Source: Fragum whitleyi
Taxonomy: Eukaryota; Mollusca; Bivalvia; Cardiida; Cardiidae
DNA length: 64,000 nucleotides
Assembly: GCA_948146395.1 (NCBI GenBank)
Contig: OX411551.1
Coordinates: forward strand, 51,170,997 to 51,234,996
Direction of reading: 5' to 3'
The position numbers and the translations under genes were made by a program. Every line of letters starts with the position of its first letter. Position 1 is the stretch's first letter. The notes under the pieces were generated by a model, which saw only the letters and a program-made list of their open reading frames with translations, was not told the DNA's origin and ran no database searches. Positions 12,125 to 24,779 of the stretch are shown one piece after another.

Positions 12125-12549
12125 CCCTACTTAAATTTCGAAATCCCTTTCATTTCGTGGTATAAAATCATTAAATATGTATTTGACTTTACAAGGTTTA
12201 ATATACATCACTAACGGTTTGCAATGATGACAATTTACCGAAAATCACTTTATCTGAACCTTCCCTGTGTTCAGTATGCGTCCGCGAAAGTTTATGAATT
12301 TTACTCCGCTTTTCAAATGAATACCCGAGGTTATAAAACTTTTCTCAGGATCAACTGAGAATATTCTCAAGTTTTAGATTTAACTGAATGTATGAAAATA
12401 AAAGATAATATTAGTAAGTTGTTAATCATAACATTGTTAAGCCATAAACTTGTCGTCGAACGTTACTATGTCTTGCTATGGCATCTCGATTCGCTGATTA
12501 AAGTCTCTACTAAATGATGCCCTCGATATCTACTAGAAGATGAATGCTT

Positions 12550-14563
12550 TATTAGCTCACCTGAGCACAAAGTGCTCAAGTGAGCAATTGTGATCACCTT
12601 TTGTCCGGCGTCCGTGCGTCGTCCGTCGTGCGTCGTCCGTCGTCCGTCAACAATTTCTTTAAACGACATTTCCTCCTAAACTACTGGGCCAATTTGGCAG
12701 AAATGTTCCTTAGGTGGTCCCCTTTAAAAATTGCTAAAAGAATTGAAATCGGTGAAAAACTCTGGTTGCTATGGCAACCAAAGTTAAAAATTTAAGAAAA
12801 TCTTTAAAATTCTTCTTCTTCTGAACCAGCAGCCCTACAGCCTTGAAATTTGGCATGGATGATCAGCTCATAGACCTTAATAAAAGTAGCTAAAATCATA
12901 TCTGTTGGCCCACCAGGTGTGGAGCACCCGGGGGGAGGGGGTAGTACTTTGGGTAAATTTTGTAATCTTTAACCTTCTTCTTCTTCTGATCATGAAGGCA
13001 TAAAGCCTTAAAATTTTGCAAGTATGATTACCTCATAGACCTTAATAAAAATAGCTAAAATCATATCTGTAGGGCCACCAGGGGGAGGGGGTAGTACTTT
13101 GATGAAAATTTTGTAATCTTTAACCTTTTTGTTCTTCTAAACCAGGAGACCTACAGATTTGAATATTGGCATGGATGATCAGCATATAGACCGTTATGAA
13201 AATACCTAAAATCATGACTGTAGATTCACCAGGTGCGTAGCACCAGGGGGGAGAGGGTAGTACTTTTGTGAAAATTTTGTAATCTTTAACCTTCTCCTTC
13301 TTCTGAACATGAAGGCATAAAGCCTTAAAATTGGCATGAAGAATCAGCTCATAGACCTTAATATAAATAGCTAAAATCTTATTTGTAGGGCCACCAGGTG
13401 CGGAGCACCAAGGGGGAGGGGGTAGTACTTTGATGAAAATTTTGTAATCTTTAACCTTCTTCTTCTTCTGAACTAGGAGTCCTACAGATTTGAATATTGG
13501 CATGGATGATCAGCGTATGGACCTTTATAAAAGTAGCTAAAATCATGACTGTAGATTCACCAGGTGCGGAGCACCAAGGGGGAGAGGGTAGTACTTTTGT
13601 GAGAATTTTGTAATCTTTAACCTTCTTCTTAATCTGATCCACAAGCCCTACAGACTTGAAAACTGGCATGGAGGATCAGCTCATAGACCTTAATATAAAT
13701 AGCTAAAATCATGACTGTAAAGCCACCAGGTGCGGAGCACCAGGGGGGAGGGGTTAGTACTTTTGTGAAAATTTTGTAACTTTAATCTTCATCTTCTAAT
13801 GAACCAGGAGCCCTACAGATTTCAATATTGGCATGGATGATAAGTATATGGATCTAAAATAAAATAGCTAAAATCATGAATGTAGGGCCACCAGATGCGG
13901 AGCATAAGGGAGCAAGGGGTAGTACTTTTGATCAATTTTGAAATCTTTAACCTTATTCTTCTCCTGTATCAGGAACCCTACAGACTTGAAAATTGTCATG
14001 GATGATCAATATATTGACATTTATAAGAATAGCCAAAATCATGACTGTAGGGTCACCAGGTGCTGAGTGTCTTGGGGAGGGAGTAGTACTTTGGATCATT
14101 TTTGAAATCTTTAAACTTCTTCTAATGAGCCAGGAGTCCTACAGACTTGAAAATTGGTATGGATGATCAGCATATGAACATATATTGAATTAGCTAAAAT
14201 CATGACTGTAGATTCACCAGGTGCAGAGCATCTTTGGGGAGGGGGGGGGGGTGCTTTGTTGAGAATTTTGAATCCCTACAGCCTTTATATTTGACATGGA
14301 TTGATCAACTCATTAAAGAAAACTTTAAAAGTCTCAGACTCAGCCTGTATATCTGGCATAGATTAGCTGATCACAGACCTTTTATGGAAATTGCTTAAAT
14401 AAATAATGTCCAGGGGAGGAGCAGAGGGGGGGGGGGAAGAATGATTATTTCAAATGTTATCTGATTGAATAAGTGAAAATCTCTTTTTCTGTGGTTACAT
14501 GGTCATACCTAGGTAATGAAGCTTTTTTATCAGGTGAGCGACCCAGGGCCAACGGTCCTCTTG
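12550..14563 (+). repeat. PTC repeat, core type C
   Basis: Head TTAGCTCACCTGAGCACAAA with inverted GTGCTCAAGTGAGC is followed by repeated CGTCCGTCGTGCGTCGTCCG. About nine tandem units of roughly 160 bp follow, recognised by GCATGGATGATCAGC, TAGCTAAAATCATGACTGTA, CCACCAGGTGCGGAGCACC and GGGGGAGGGGGTAGTACTTT. The tail is TCAGGTGAGCGACCCAGGGC, then CCTCTTGCT. The long minus-strand frames inside are repeat artefacts. Confidence 0.75.
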
Positions 14564-15028
14564 CTGACGTTCTTAATCTGACAATGTTCGATTGCGTTCA
14601 CCCACGTAATTGTAAGTCAAATCACAGAGTTGCAGTATGCACAGTTGTAATAACATTTTAATTTTATGATTAGCTAAGTCACAAAGATTCAAATGAATGC
14701 AATTTCGGACCAATTCGTCATCTTTCGCGTGATGCACATGCAAAAAATGCAAAATCAAAGGTCTCAACTTAGGAGAAAATGTTTGCAGACCACGTGATTT
14801 TTGTTATTAAATATCGTTTGCATATACTATTGGGGGAACGTCATACGATATTTTATGACGTTAGACTCTGTAATTTCCAAGGTATAAAAAATTCAAAAAT
14901 GCATCCTTTCTTTTGAAACTGAGTATACTATTAACCACGGGGTTAAGTTGTTTGTTTCTTCCAACTGTTGAAACAAACATGGCTTAATATATCTTATACA
15001 AGAAATGAATCTCACTGAAAGTTGATTG

Positions 15029-15975
15029 AAATGTATAGGATAGAAAACGAGAGCCGTGGTATATGGGAAATAGACACGAGCGTAAGCGAGTGTCTATTAC
15101 CCATATACTGCGGCATGAGATTTTCTATCTGACTTAGACCACGCTTTTCTTACACTATTTGTATTTTTGGCCCGTATCCCTAAATAATGAAAAAGAGTAA
15201 ATCTTGCTGTGATATTACTGTAATCAAGTGTGAATATGCTGAAATCACTTATGAATCTATTCCCGTTACCATTTTCAGATCTTTTGCACTTTTCGACTGT
15301 CGAAAGTATTTAGGGAAAAAAGCTGTATTAAATGCTTGTCATATTTTTGAAATGACTCGGCCCCAAAAACCTGTCGAGACACGTGCAAGACACACTACAA
15401 CCGTATATCTGTAAATACAACGCTCAAAGTTGTTTCTGTGATTTATACTTTTGAAATACTGTTCTCTGATCGGCCGATTCGCTTCAAGCGTGGTCTAAGT
15501 AGTATTAGACCACGCTTGTAGAGAACTGGCCAATCAGAGAACAGTATTTCATAAGTATAAATCACAGATACAACTCCGAGCGTTGTTTTTACAGATATGC
15601 GATGGTGGTGTGGCGTGCACGTGGATCTCGACAGGTTTTGCGTGCCGAGACATTTCAAAAAGATTTAGAGCATTTTATATGAGCGCTTTTGCATAAAAAA
15701 AGAGTTTCTAGAGTCGCGAAAATGCAAAAGATCTGCAATATGTAACGGAGACAGATTCATAAGTAATTTCAGCACAACTACACATTTTACAGTTACAACA
15801 CATCGAGTTTTATTCGTGTTAAAAGCGATTCTGGTAATAAAAAAACAGACAGTGTTAGAAAAGCGTGGTCTAAGTCAGATAGAAAATCTCGTGCCGCTGT
15901 ATATGGAAATAGACACTCGCTAACGCTCATGTCTATTTCCCATATACCACGGCTCTCGTTTTCTATCCTATACAT
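15029..15975. mobile_element. Large foldback element (near-complete palindrome)
   Basis: The whole 947 bp is an imperfect palindrome with arms of about 470 bp, centred on TGGTCTAAGTAGTATTAGAC at 15491-15510. Matching blocks include GTATAGGATAGAAAACGAGA at the left outer end and its complement at 15950-15972, GACTTAGACCACGCTTTTCT near 15131 and its complement near 15860, and AACCTGTCGAGA near 15369 with its complement near 15629. Several arm-specific indels show the arms have diverged. There is no transposase. The flanking 14564-15028 contains nothing I recognise. Confidence 0.75.
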
Positions 15976-17159
15976 AACTTGTAAACCTCAATCATTGATT
16001 GCATTAGATAACCGAACATAACCTTATCCTAAGTTATTTGATGAACCGTTGTCTTATCACAAAACTGATAACCCACCAGTCGATATTTTTTGAACATTTA
16101 TTTCTGTGTCACATGGATTTTATCATGGTTTATATGTGAATTTGTTATTCAAATTCATATGGTAACATTTTAATTGTTCGTTGATACTTTTATTTGTTTG
16201 TTTGTTTATTTGTTTTAATTTGTGACAGTCTTATTATTTTTATTTTATTATTATTTTTTTTCTTTTTCTTTTTGGAAATATACTACTAAAATTTGATGAG
16301 GACAATTGATAAGTTTGTGTTTAGTTTTTACGTTAGAATGAAAGGCACGAATTGTCTTCTGATTATGAAAATATGTTCATTTTGGAAAAAATATTCGTGC
16401 AAAAAAAAAGCGTAAATGTAAGCAAAATATGGACGCGGAACAGTGGTTTAACTAGAGAAGGGGCAAAATTGCGGGTAAGAAGAAGGAAAGGCGAAAGACT
16501 TTCTTTTCGAAAAAACGACGAAATTCGCTTTTTTATTCTGCAAAAAGTGCTTAATTAAGTATGTTAAGTGCAATTAATCTTCAATCCAAACTCTCAGATT
16601 GATACATGTAAATGATATTTCTTTCATTTAAGTAGGCCAATCCATAGTTGTTTGCTGAAATTTCAGAATGTTTTTGACTTGTTTCAAAGAAAAGTTAACT
16701 CCAATGACATTTCGATGGCTCTGTGCGAAACAGTTGTAACTCCCAGCCGACCCCGGAAATAAAGTTCAGAACCTCTGGGTCTACTTCTAGACCAAGGCAC
16801 CATGAGTAAAGGGGCGCGAGTTACCATGGGACAACTCAAAAAGGCGATATAGTAAACTATATTTGTCCTATTTATTTTATTTTATTATTTGGTTTTTTTT
16901 TTGTTTTTTTTTTTGTTATTGTCTGCAAAATTAATTTACATACATGTAGATGATTATTCTTTAAATTGGGTGTAAGAGAAACAATTTTTAAATACTGAAG
17001 GCCGAGTGCATACTTTTGTTCACTTGTCTTTTCTGAAATTATGATTACACTCTCTAAATACCTAATTATAATGCTGTACGATTTGCTTTTATTCCACCTT
17101 TTGGCAAGTTACTTATTGCCCTTTGGACAATCGATGTTCATTTTGTTATAAAATCCGAG

Positions 17160-17570
17160 CATGAACTTTAGGTGTTTTTTTTTCAAAGCTGAGCTCTTAC
17201 GTAGGCGCCGAGTCCATACCGTAGGTACATCGAGTAATCTTTAAAGCATATGATAGGAATTGAACTATGAAAGTACATTTACAAATAAACTTTAAGGTTT
17301 AAGACAACCAAAATCCTTCATTTGAGAGTTAAAGTTTATCGTTGTTTAACATGCCCTTCCTTCAGGATGAAAACGTTAGCGAAGCGCTTTCGGAATGATA
17401 CCTATCTTTGCACGTATGAGCACGTGCAAAGCGGGGTATCATCTCAAAGCGCTCGCGAAACGCTTTTACATCCTGAACACAGACTGTTTTATATAAATCG
17501 ATAAATATGGCACAGGAATCCCATGGTTAAAAGTAGATTTCGCGGCTCACCGCGCAAAATCTACCTTAAG
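17160..17570 (+). repeat. Left long inverted repeat around a PTC element
   Basis: Blocks GAGCTCTTACGTAGGCGCCG, CATATGATAGGAATT, AATATGGCAC and GGTTAAAAGTAGATTTC recur in the same order on the opposite strand at 19430-19690. The arms are roughly 270-400 bp and diverged. The left arm also contains the small hairpin at 17361-17476. The preceding 15976-17159 is AT-rich without a supported feature. Confidence 0.65.
17361..17476. repeat. Hairpin repeat, TTCAGGAT type
   Basis: Arms of about 55 bp: TTCAGGATGAAAACGTTAGC at the left, its near complement ending ACATCCTGAA at the right, meeting around TTTGCACGTATGAGCACGTG. A comparable hairpin with the same TTCAGGAT outer edge and GCACGTGC centre lies at 35771-35902, so this may be a small foldback family. 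Confidence 0.65.
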
Positions 17571-17576
17571 TGGCTT

Positions 17577-18566
17577 GTTAGCTCACCTGAGCACATCGTG
17601 CTCAAGGTGAGCTTTTTTGATCATTCAATGTCCGTCGTCCGTCGTGTGTCGTGCGTCGTCATGCGTCAACAATTGAAGTGTTTACACTCTAGAGGTCACA
17701 ATTATTGTCCAATCTTCATGAAACTTGGATAGAATGTTGGTCAGGTCACAAGGATGAACCCTATCGAAAATGGGAAGGATCCGTTCCATATCACGGGAAA
17801 AGGGGCCTAAATGACAATTTTCTTGTTTACACTCTAGAGGGCACAAAAACAGTCCAATCTTCATGAAACTTGGTCAGAATGATTGTCAGGTCACAAGGAT
17901 AAACCCTATCGAAAATGGGAAGGATCCGTGCCATATCAGGGGAAAAGGGGCCTAAATGACATTTTTCTTGTTTACACTCTAGAGGCCACAAAAACAGTCC
18001 AATCTTCATGAAACTTGGTCAAAATAATTGTCAGGTCACAAGGATGAACCCTATTGAAAATGGGAAGGATCCATGCCATATCACGGGAAAAGGGGCCTTA
18101 ATGACAATTTTATTATCAATCTAGAGGCCACAGATATGGTCCAATCTCCATAAAACTTGGTCAGAATGTTTGTCAGGTCACAAGTATGAACCCTATTGAA
18201 AATGGGAAGGATCCATGCCATATCACGGGAAAAGGGGCCTTAATGACAATTTTCTTAATTACACTCTAGTGGCCACAGATATGGTCCAATCTTCATGAAA
18301 CTTGGTCAGAATGTTTGTCAGGTCACAAGGATGAACCATATTGAAAACCAAAACGGGAAGGATTCATGCCATATAACAGGAAAAGGAGTCTTAATGATTA
18401 TTTACTTGAAATAACTCTAATGGCCAGAAATATGGCCCAAACTTAGTGAAACTTGGTTTTATGTAGAAATTATCTTCTTTATGGCATCTGCCTTTTTACT
18501 TGATGTGATGTCAAAGTGATCAAAGAGAGTCAGGTGAGCGATCTAGGACCATCATGGTCCCCTTGT
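17577..18566 (+). repeat. PTC repeat, core type D, copy 1
   Basis: Head GTTAGCTCACCTGAGCACAT with inverted GTGCTCAAGGTGAGC is followed by GTCCGTCGTCCGTCGTGTG. About five tandem units of roughly 154 bp follow, recognised by TTTACACTCTAGAGGCCACA, CCAATCTTCATGAAACTTGG and AAAATGGGAAGGATCC. The tail is TCAGGTGAGCGATCTAGGAC, then CCTTGT. It sits between the two long inverted repeats. Confidence 0.8.
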
Positions 18567-19429
18567 ATATCTCAATATTATTTCACAGTCTTATTTCCAA
18601 AAGGTAAAAGGTGCATTGCTTTACTGTTAAGTATATTTTATCGTTCTCCAAACATCCGTTATATAAACAGCAATATCCTTGTCTTTATCTTTGGTATTTG
18701 TTTAACTATAGTTGTCGTGTTATCGTGCAACTGATAACGAATATATATACAATACGTGCATAGTGTTTTGGTTGAAAAAAGTTCTAACGAGGTTGGGGTA
18801 ATCGATAATTGGCTCTGCCGAGACAATTATTAATGGCCACAACCGAGTTAGATATTTTTTTCAAACAATACACCAAGTACGTATTATGCTTATCTCATAT
18901 GACTTGTTTTCGTGGATGTTTCTAACAGAAATGCAAGTTTCTAAAAGTAACCGCTTTTAGTCTTTGTCCTACTTTATCATCCAATCAGAATGTTGGATTT
19001 TTAAAATTTTTGATGGTTCATTTTCCATAAACTACCCAGCTTAGGTTTATTTTGATGATTATTTCATTTAAACGTCAAGGTTTATTTGTTATACCACACA
19101 TGCGTACATACTAAGCTCTACCTCCTCATTAATATACAACGAGCATGTGAAAAGTTAGGGGGAAAATCGTAATTCACGTGCATATGTTACATTCCCCACA
19201 TTCTACACTGATTTGGACCTGGTTGGGGTGATCCGGCCTGACGATTTTGTTTGCATGTGGTTTAACCCCGATTTCAACCTTATTACAGTTATATCGCAAA
19301 GGCTGGTGTACCTACCCATGGTTGGGTCGCTTATTATACATTTATGAACTTTTTTGCTTCTGTATGTAGCTAAAGACTTTTTACAGTTAAATTAATAAAA
19401 TAAATATGTCTATGTGTAAACAGATTAGT

Positions 19430-19700
19430 ATACCATAGGTAGATTTTGTGAGGTGAGCCGTGAAATCTACTTTTAACCGTAAGATTTCCGTGCCATATTT
19501 TCGAATTTATTGCTAGTCCTTAATCGCAAGGTTCACTCACTACATGTACTTTCGTTATTAGAGTGAAGGGATCAGGTTAAATTCCTATCATATGATGTTT
19601 AGATATACCCGATTTACCCATGGTAATGGACTCGGCGCCTACGTGAGAGCTCTGTTTTGAAAATACACCTATAGTAGGCCCTTCTCTTAAAATGACCATA
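19430..19700 (-). repeat. Right long inverted repeat
   Basis: This is the reverse complement of the 17160-17570 arm: GTAGATTTTGTGAGGTGAGC, AGTACATGTAGTG-like spacer, ATTCCTATCATATGATG and CGGCGCCTACGTGAGAGCTC. Together the arms delimit an element of about 2.5 kb with no transposase. From 19700 to 22400 I see no gene; the only structure is the hairpin at 20072. Confidence 0.65.
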
Positions 19701-20071
19701 TTTGAGTTGGTGTTATATATGATTAAATTTGTTGATAAACAATTACTGGCACATTTTATCAAATTTAATATACAATCTTTACTTGACATCTGATACCGTT
19801 AATCGTTTATTCTTGCGAAAGTTCTTATAATACAGAGTGGGCACATATCTACAGAACGGAGGTGATTGTCAGGACAATAAAAACAAACAATACTACATCT
19901 TTTATCATCGTTAATAGCTCTTTCGAAAGCCTCGGTATTTACGTGCATATTTTAACAATACCATATTTGGAAAGAGGAGGCGTTCACTTGTAATAAAATT
20001 CAACCGGCTTATTCCGTGTAAATCGTGCGAAATTCTGTCAATAATATTAAGCGCGGGAAAAAGACTAAGTC

Positions 20072-20183
20072 AGTTAAACGCTAATAATTGAAAATTAAAC
20101 GATTTAAACAGCCTCAGTCATTCGCTACGTTCCCTCCTTTCGGCTGTTTAAATCGTTTGATTTTCAATTATTAGCGTTTAACT
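20072..20183. repeat. Near-perfect 42 bp-arm hairpin
   Basis: Left arm 20072-20113 (AGTTAAACGCTAATAATTGA and on, ending AAACAGCC) and right arm 20142-20183 are almost exact complements around a 28 bp loop. CTAAGTCA occurs just outside both arms. Likely a minute foldback element. Confidence 0.75.
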
Positions 20184-22422
20184 ATTACTAAGTCATTGTT
20201 CTAGAAATACCCATGTGATATAAAAAAAAATCATATGGGATGTTATCACACGGATATTTGTATAGTTATAAGATAAAATATTTAAAGTATTACTTTAATG
20301 CGATTAAGATGTATATAACCTAGGCGATATCTTCCCTTTTAACACGTTATCTTTTTTAGTAGTGATTTTATCATGAAATGCACTACTTTTGTTTCACTTT
20401 TTCCCATTTTGTTGTAAGATAAACCTATTAACAGGCCCTAACACAATTCCGAAATACTGAATTTACAATGGCAAATCTACGAACTTTGCCAATTTAATGC
20501 TGTATGATCGCTTCTGTATTCTTTTGATTTAAATTTGTTATATTTTCGAGATTAGTTGTTACATCATGTATGAATAAACAAGTATAAATAATGAATTTGG
20601 TTAGTGGTTGAAATAAGTAGTTATTCATTAGTTTTTTTATTCAGTCAATTTTAGATAACGAACCAACAAAAGAGGGTCAAAAGTAGTGCGCTTCATTATT
20701 AAATCACTAATCAAATAGTAATACGCTTTTTTAAACGGACAAATAGGCTAAATGCATTTGATCAGGTCAAAATTTCAATCGACACCGATTTACTTCATGA
20801 TGCTTTTGTCTGCTGTCTAAGTCTGGTATCACTAGATCTACATTATGTAATATAAAAGAGGGCTCGTCAATGGTTTGTGAATTCTTTCTGTAAAACTAAT
20901 ATTGGCTATCTAGGACCATTTGAATTTCTAACTTTACTAAATTTACATCTCCTCACTCATTTGCTTTTATTTCATTACTCATGTTAACGGGACACTTTAT
21001 ATTATCAAACTTGACAAAGCCTGAAGCAGTTGAACGATGTATATTCATTTCACACGCAAATAATAGTACATGGGTATTAGGTAGCGGCGCACAGTACATG
21101 ACCCTAGCGACGTTGTCGAGAATTGAGACATTTGGTGTTATGTTATTTAGCTTGTCACGACTCGTTTTTCATGGAAGAAGGATTAATTCAATGTTCCTGT
21201 TATTAAGCTATGCTTTTATATATATATTGTTTGTATAAAGGTAAAATCGAATGGTACGACGTCAAAGTTCTCTGAAAGGTACCCCTTAGTTAATCGCATA
21301 TATCTTCCAGAGACTCGGCAATTTACGTCCCTACAGTTGCTTTGACAAGTTTCTCTCTGTCCGTTCTTCCTCTTATCTCACGGGGCACAGAAGCGTCTTC
21401 ACCAATGAAAACTAAGCATTTGGAAGAATGAACCATTCCCTTTCAGCGTGACAAGTTTTTGATTTGTGTTTTTCGTTATTTTGATAGATAACGAATAGAA
21501 TGATTAAAGATCAAAATTCCGAGTATTCAGTTGACGTCGTCTAGAACGTTCCGAAACACTTACCCCGCCACATTTTAAACGAACCTTATCGAAAAACTCT
21601 ACGGTCAAATCACTTCAAATTAATACTGTTCGTTAACTATACCAATTTTACATAACCATATGTGAATTGAATTCCGACAGCGAATGATACCAAATTTAGT
21701 TTGATTGCTTCAAAAATAAAATTTTGCGAGGAAAAATCCGGTTAATTTTTGAACAACCCTCGTATTTGTCATATTGTAAAACACGTAATATATCCCCATT
21801 CCATATTAAAATCCAAGCTCCCTTTTCAATTATCAAATCGGCAATTTGTTAGGATTTTTCGCAAATTTGAAATAAAAGTTCACACCCTACCAAATCAATA
21901 ATTTCGAAGAAGCGTCAATGTCCTTTTTCACGAACAAAAAATAAGGTTATTCTAACCGAATGAATATCAGTTGTAGGCTACCGTCCGAGTGTTGTTGAAA
22001 TGCGATACTCGTGTTTCACCCTTTTTTGTTCTCGCCTTTTTACTCGTATTTATTGCTTTAGTGTTTTGCAGTTTTGGCAACTTTCGAAGACTCAACAAAT
22101 CTTTTACCTCTAAATGTGTCAAACCTCCTTTTATAGAAATATGATATTTATAATAAATTCTCGAATATTTAGAGCTATTACAGTTTATGAAATTTTGTCA
22201 CATTTCATCTCAGATCGTGATGTATCACTCATTCGGGATATTTCAACATGCACTCGTGATTATTGTTAAAGCATTTATACATAAAAAATCCTGAATAACG
22301 AACACTAACATTTATTTCGTCCAAATCTAAAGTTTACGTGTTCTATTCCAGTTGGAATAAAATGAAGGAATTTTAAGGGCAATATACATATTAAGTTGAA
22401 ATACCAGAAACAGTGTGCCTCG

Positions 22423-22681
22423 ATGTCCAACTTCAGCATGGAATGCTATATCAAAGTTGTCTGTGCTTTTGTAATGTGCATAGCAAACATTGCAATCGTC
22501 AAAGGATTAACAACCTCGACCCCAAACACAACAACAGACACAACACAAACAACGACAACAGATCTATCTACTATGGTACCATCGACCACAACGACACTAT
22601 CACCGACAGCTTCAACAATATCTTCAGATTTATCAACGAGTACAGCGGCTTTCCCTGAAAATAACGCATCAACTACAGTAG
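22423..22681 (+). CDS. First coding exon: signal peptide plus Thr-rich segment
   Basis: This is the likely start of a secreted or membrane glycoprotein. From the ATG at 22423 (or 22438) the protein begins with a short polar segment and then a hydrophobic stretch, CYIKVVCAFVMCIANIAIV, typical of a signal peptide with cleavage near VKG. About 55 residues made almost entirely of Thr, Ser, Pro, Asp and Asn follow (for example TTDTTQTTTTDLSTMVPSTT), with NNAS and NTT N-glycosylation sequons. That composition is mucin-like and suggests dense O-glycosylation. The exon ends in phase 1 at the strong donor G|GTAAGAAC, the same phase as all downstream sushi and Thr-rich exons. Membership of one gene with them is inferred. 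No TATA box was identified; a 5' untranslated exon may exist. Confidence 0.6.
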
Positions 22682-23091
22682 GTAAGAACTGAAAAAATAT
22701 TTCCGTCGTTCAACCAAAAAAATCAAGTGATTAGAGTGAACAACTGCTTTAATATCTGAAAATAAAGTCTTATTCTAAAGACAGAGGCTTGCGAAGGCTT
22801 GTCTTATATCTTCCTTAAACAAATAGAGGCGTGAAATTCGAATACAATTCACGTTTAACATCAATGCGATCGAGTCAGCGTCATCACAAACAACATGATC
22901 ATGATGTTGATACTCAGCAATTGAACTTAGGATAATCTTTGGGTCAATATCTACAAAGCCACATAGTTACGACTTAAATGTATGAGTGTAAAAACGAATC
23001 ATAGTCGAACTGTTTTTAGAACCCATTGATGACGACATATGTAATTGCTTAATGTAAAGTCAGTCGACACTTACGTAATCATCCAACGATT

Positions 23092-23502
23092 ACAGTGCAG
23101 TTAGAAACAACGTGGAATTGACAAGTTGAATTATTTTGGAATGATATTAAATGGGTGTGTGGAGCTAGTTTGGAATGAAAAAGGAAGGTTAACAATATTG
23201 CTTATTTCGTCGAACTTTTATGAAATATTCAATATCTATTATCTCCCTTAAAAATCAACATATTTTCGAATTTATGTGCCCTCAAGAACCATTTAGACGC
23301 TTGAAATTCACCACCAGTCAAAAGAATCGTAAATTGATTTGATAAATTTCATTGAAAGATCGTCGTTTTGATAGATTTCGAATCGCTTTTACAAATTTCG
23401 GAGCCTTTTTGAGTGGTTTGAGTGAGTCCAAACAATGAATGAAAAGGGCGCCGATTGAGAGATTTTTTTATCGGAATGAAACTCAATTTCGCGATTTAAA
23501 TT
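23092..23502 (+). mobile_element. ACAGTTAA MITE, copy 2 (diverged)
   Basis: The GTGGAATTGACAAGTTGAAT start, TTTTGGAATGATATTAAATG, the AAGAACCATTTAGACGCTTG segment and GTGGTTTGAGTGAGT near the right end correspond in order to the copy at 52813-53257. It lies in the first intron of the sushi/mucin gene. Confidence 0.6.
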
Positions 23503-23796
23503 TCTTAGGTCTTTGAAAAAATAATTGTTTTACCAAGACCTGTCGATCGATATAGTATCAGAGTTATTTTGCTTTAAAACTGTACACTTCAGTCAGTCTT
23601 ATTTCGGAATACACGATATTTTGTTTGATGTGATCTGAATATAATCATAGATAAAATCTGGTTTAAAAAAATGAAATCTGTTTAATAAGTTTAAATCTTT
23701 TTGTGTTATTTCAAACATGGACGTTTTACTGTTCTTGTTCGTTTATGAAGAAGCACCCTTTAATCAAAAAATATCAAATGAACACAAACATACGAT

Positions 23797-24219
23797 TCAG
23801 GTAGTAACATCGTGAAATTGATATTCACCTCAAAAACCATTTTAAATCGCTCACTCACCGTTCCATTCATTCATTCTAAACACTCACTCAAACCGCTAAA
23901 AACGCTGAAACCCATTTAAAAATATAGGATCAACAACGTCATTCAAAATTAATTTGCAAAGAGAAAAATCGCGATTTCACTGACATTATTCAAATTGTAA
24001 GCGCCTAATAGGTTCTTGAAGAATCTATAGAGCTTGTATGAATATTTTATTAAAGGGAGGTAACCAATATCGCTAATTTTGTTCATCCTACAAAAATGTG
24101 CGATATTGGATTACCTCCCACCAAATTCACTTAAAACTCGCTCTACAAACTCATTCAGTTTCTTTCCAAAATCATTCCAAAATAATTCTTCTTGTCAATT
24201 TTACGATGTTCTTAACTGT
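23797..24219 (-). mobile_element. ACAGTTAA MITE, copy 3
   Basis: Opposite orientation to copy 2. The central hairpin GTTCATCCTACAAAAATG with flanking GGAGGTAACC and GGATTACCTCC, and the end ACGATGTTCTTAACTGT, are clear. An open frame starting inside it (24098) is not a gene. Confidence 0.75.
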
Positions 24220-24779
24220 AGCACATTTGACCTCGAGTAGGAATTATCAGAAAAGACCTTTAATTCTGTTTACCAAATACCAATTTCCAATTACGTGCTC
24301 CATTTATGCTTCTGTGATAATTGAATGTCTTAGTCAGTCGTGCGTCGAGTGCATCGTCTTAAAAGTTTCTACACTTAAAGGAAGAGGACCCTAAATAGTT
24401 CCGCAACATTTTGGAACTCATGAACATTTATCATGTTGACGAAGGTTTCCTAAAGAAAAACTGTTAAAGTTCATTACTTCCGAAACGTTTAGAAACTATG
24501 TCGGGTCCACTACCTTAAGAGGCCACGGGATGATACATGCTGAGGATAAATGATTGGCCTTACATCCCGTATTTGTAGATTATTATGATTATTCCTCTTA
24601 ATTTGAAATACAACCTTTATAGGACAAACTACAATATTTTTATTGCAATGATTGTAACAAAATGTTTAACTCAAAACTTCATTTTTTTTTTGTCAAACTA
24701 GCCTGCATTCGAATTGCCATTTATAAATCTCATATTATTTCTTCAGATTAGAATATATCAAGACTTGTCATTATTATTA

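Noticed and set aside
13120..13669. Two minus-strand frames of 127 and 72 codons with similar sequences
   Set aside because: They are copies of the type C tandem core; the resemblance comes from the repeat.
12550..14563. CRISPR-like array
   Set aside because: Regular spacing of about 160 bp reflects whole-unit tandem duplication with no unique spacers, in a eukaryotic genome.
24098..24394. 98-codon frame in the first intron
   Set aside because: It starts inside MITE copy 3 and has no conserved features.
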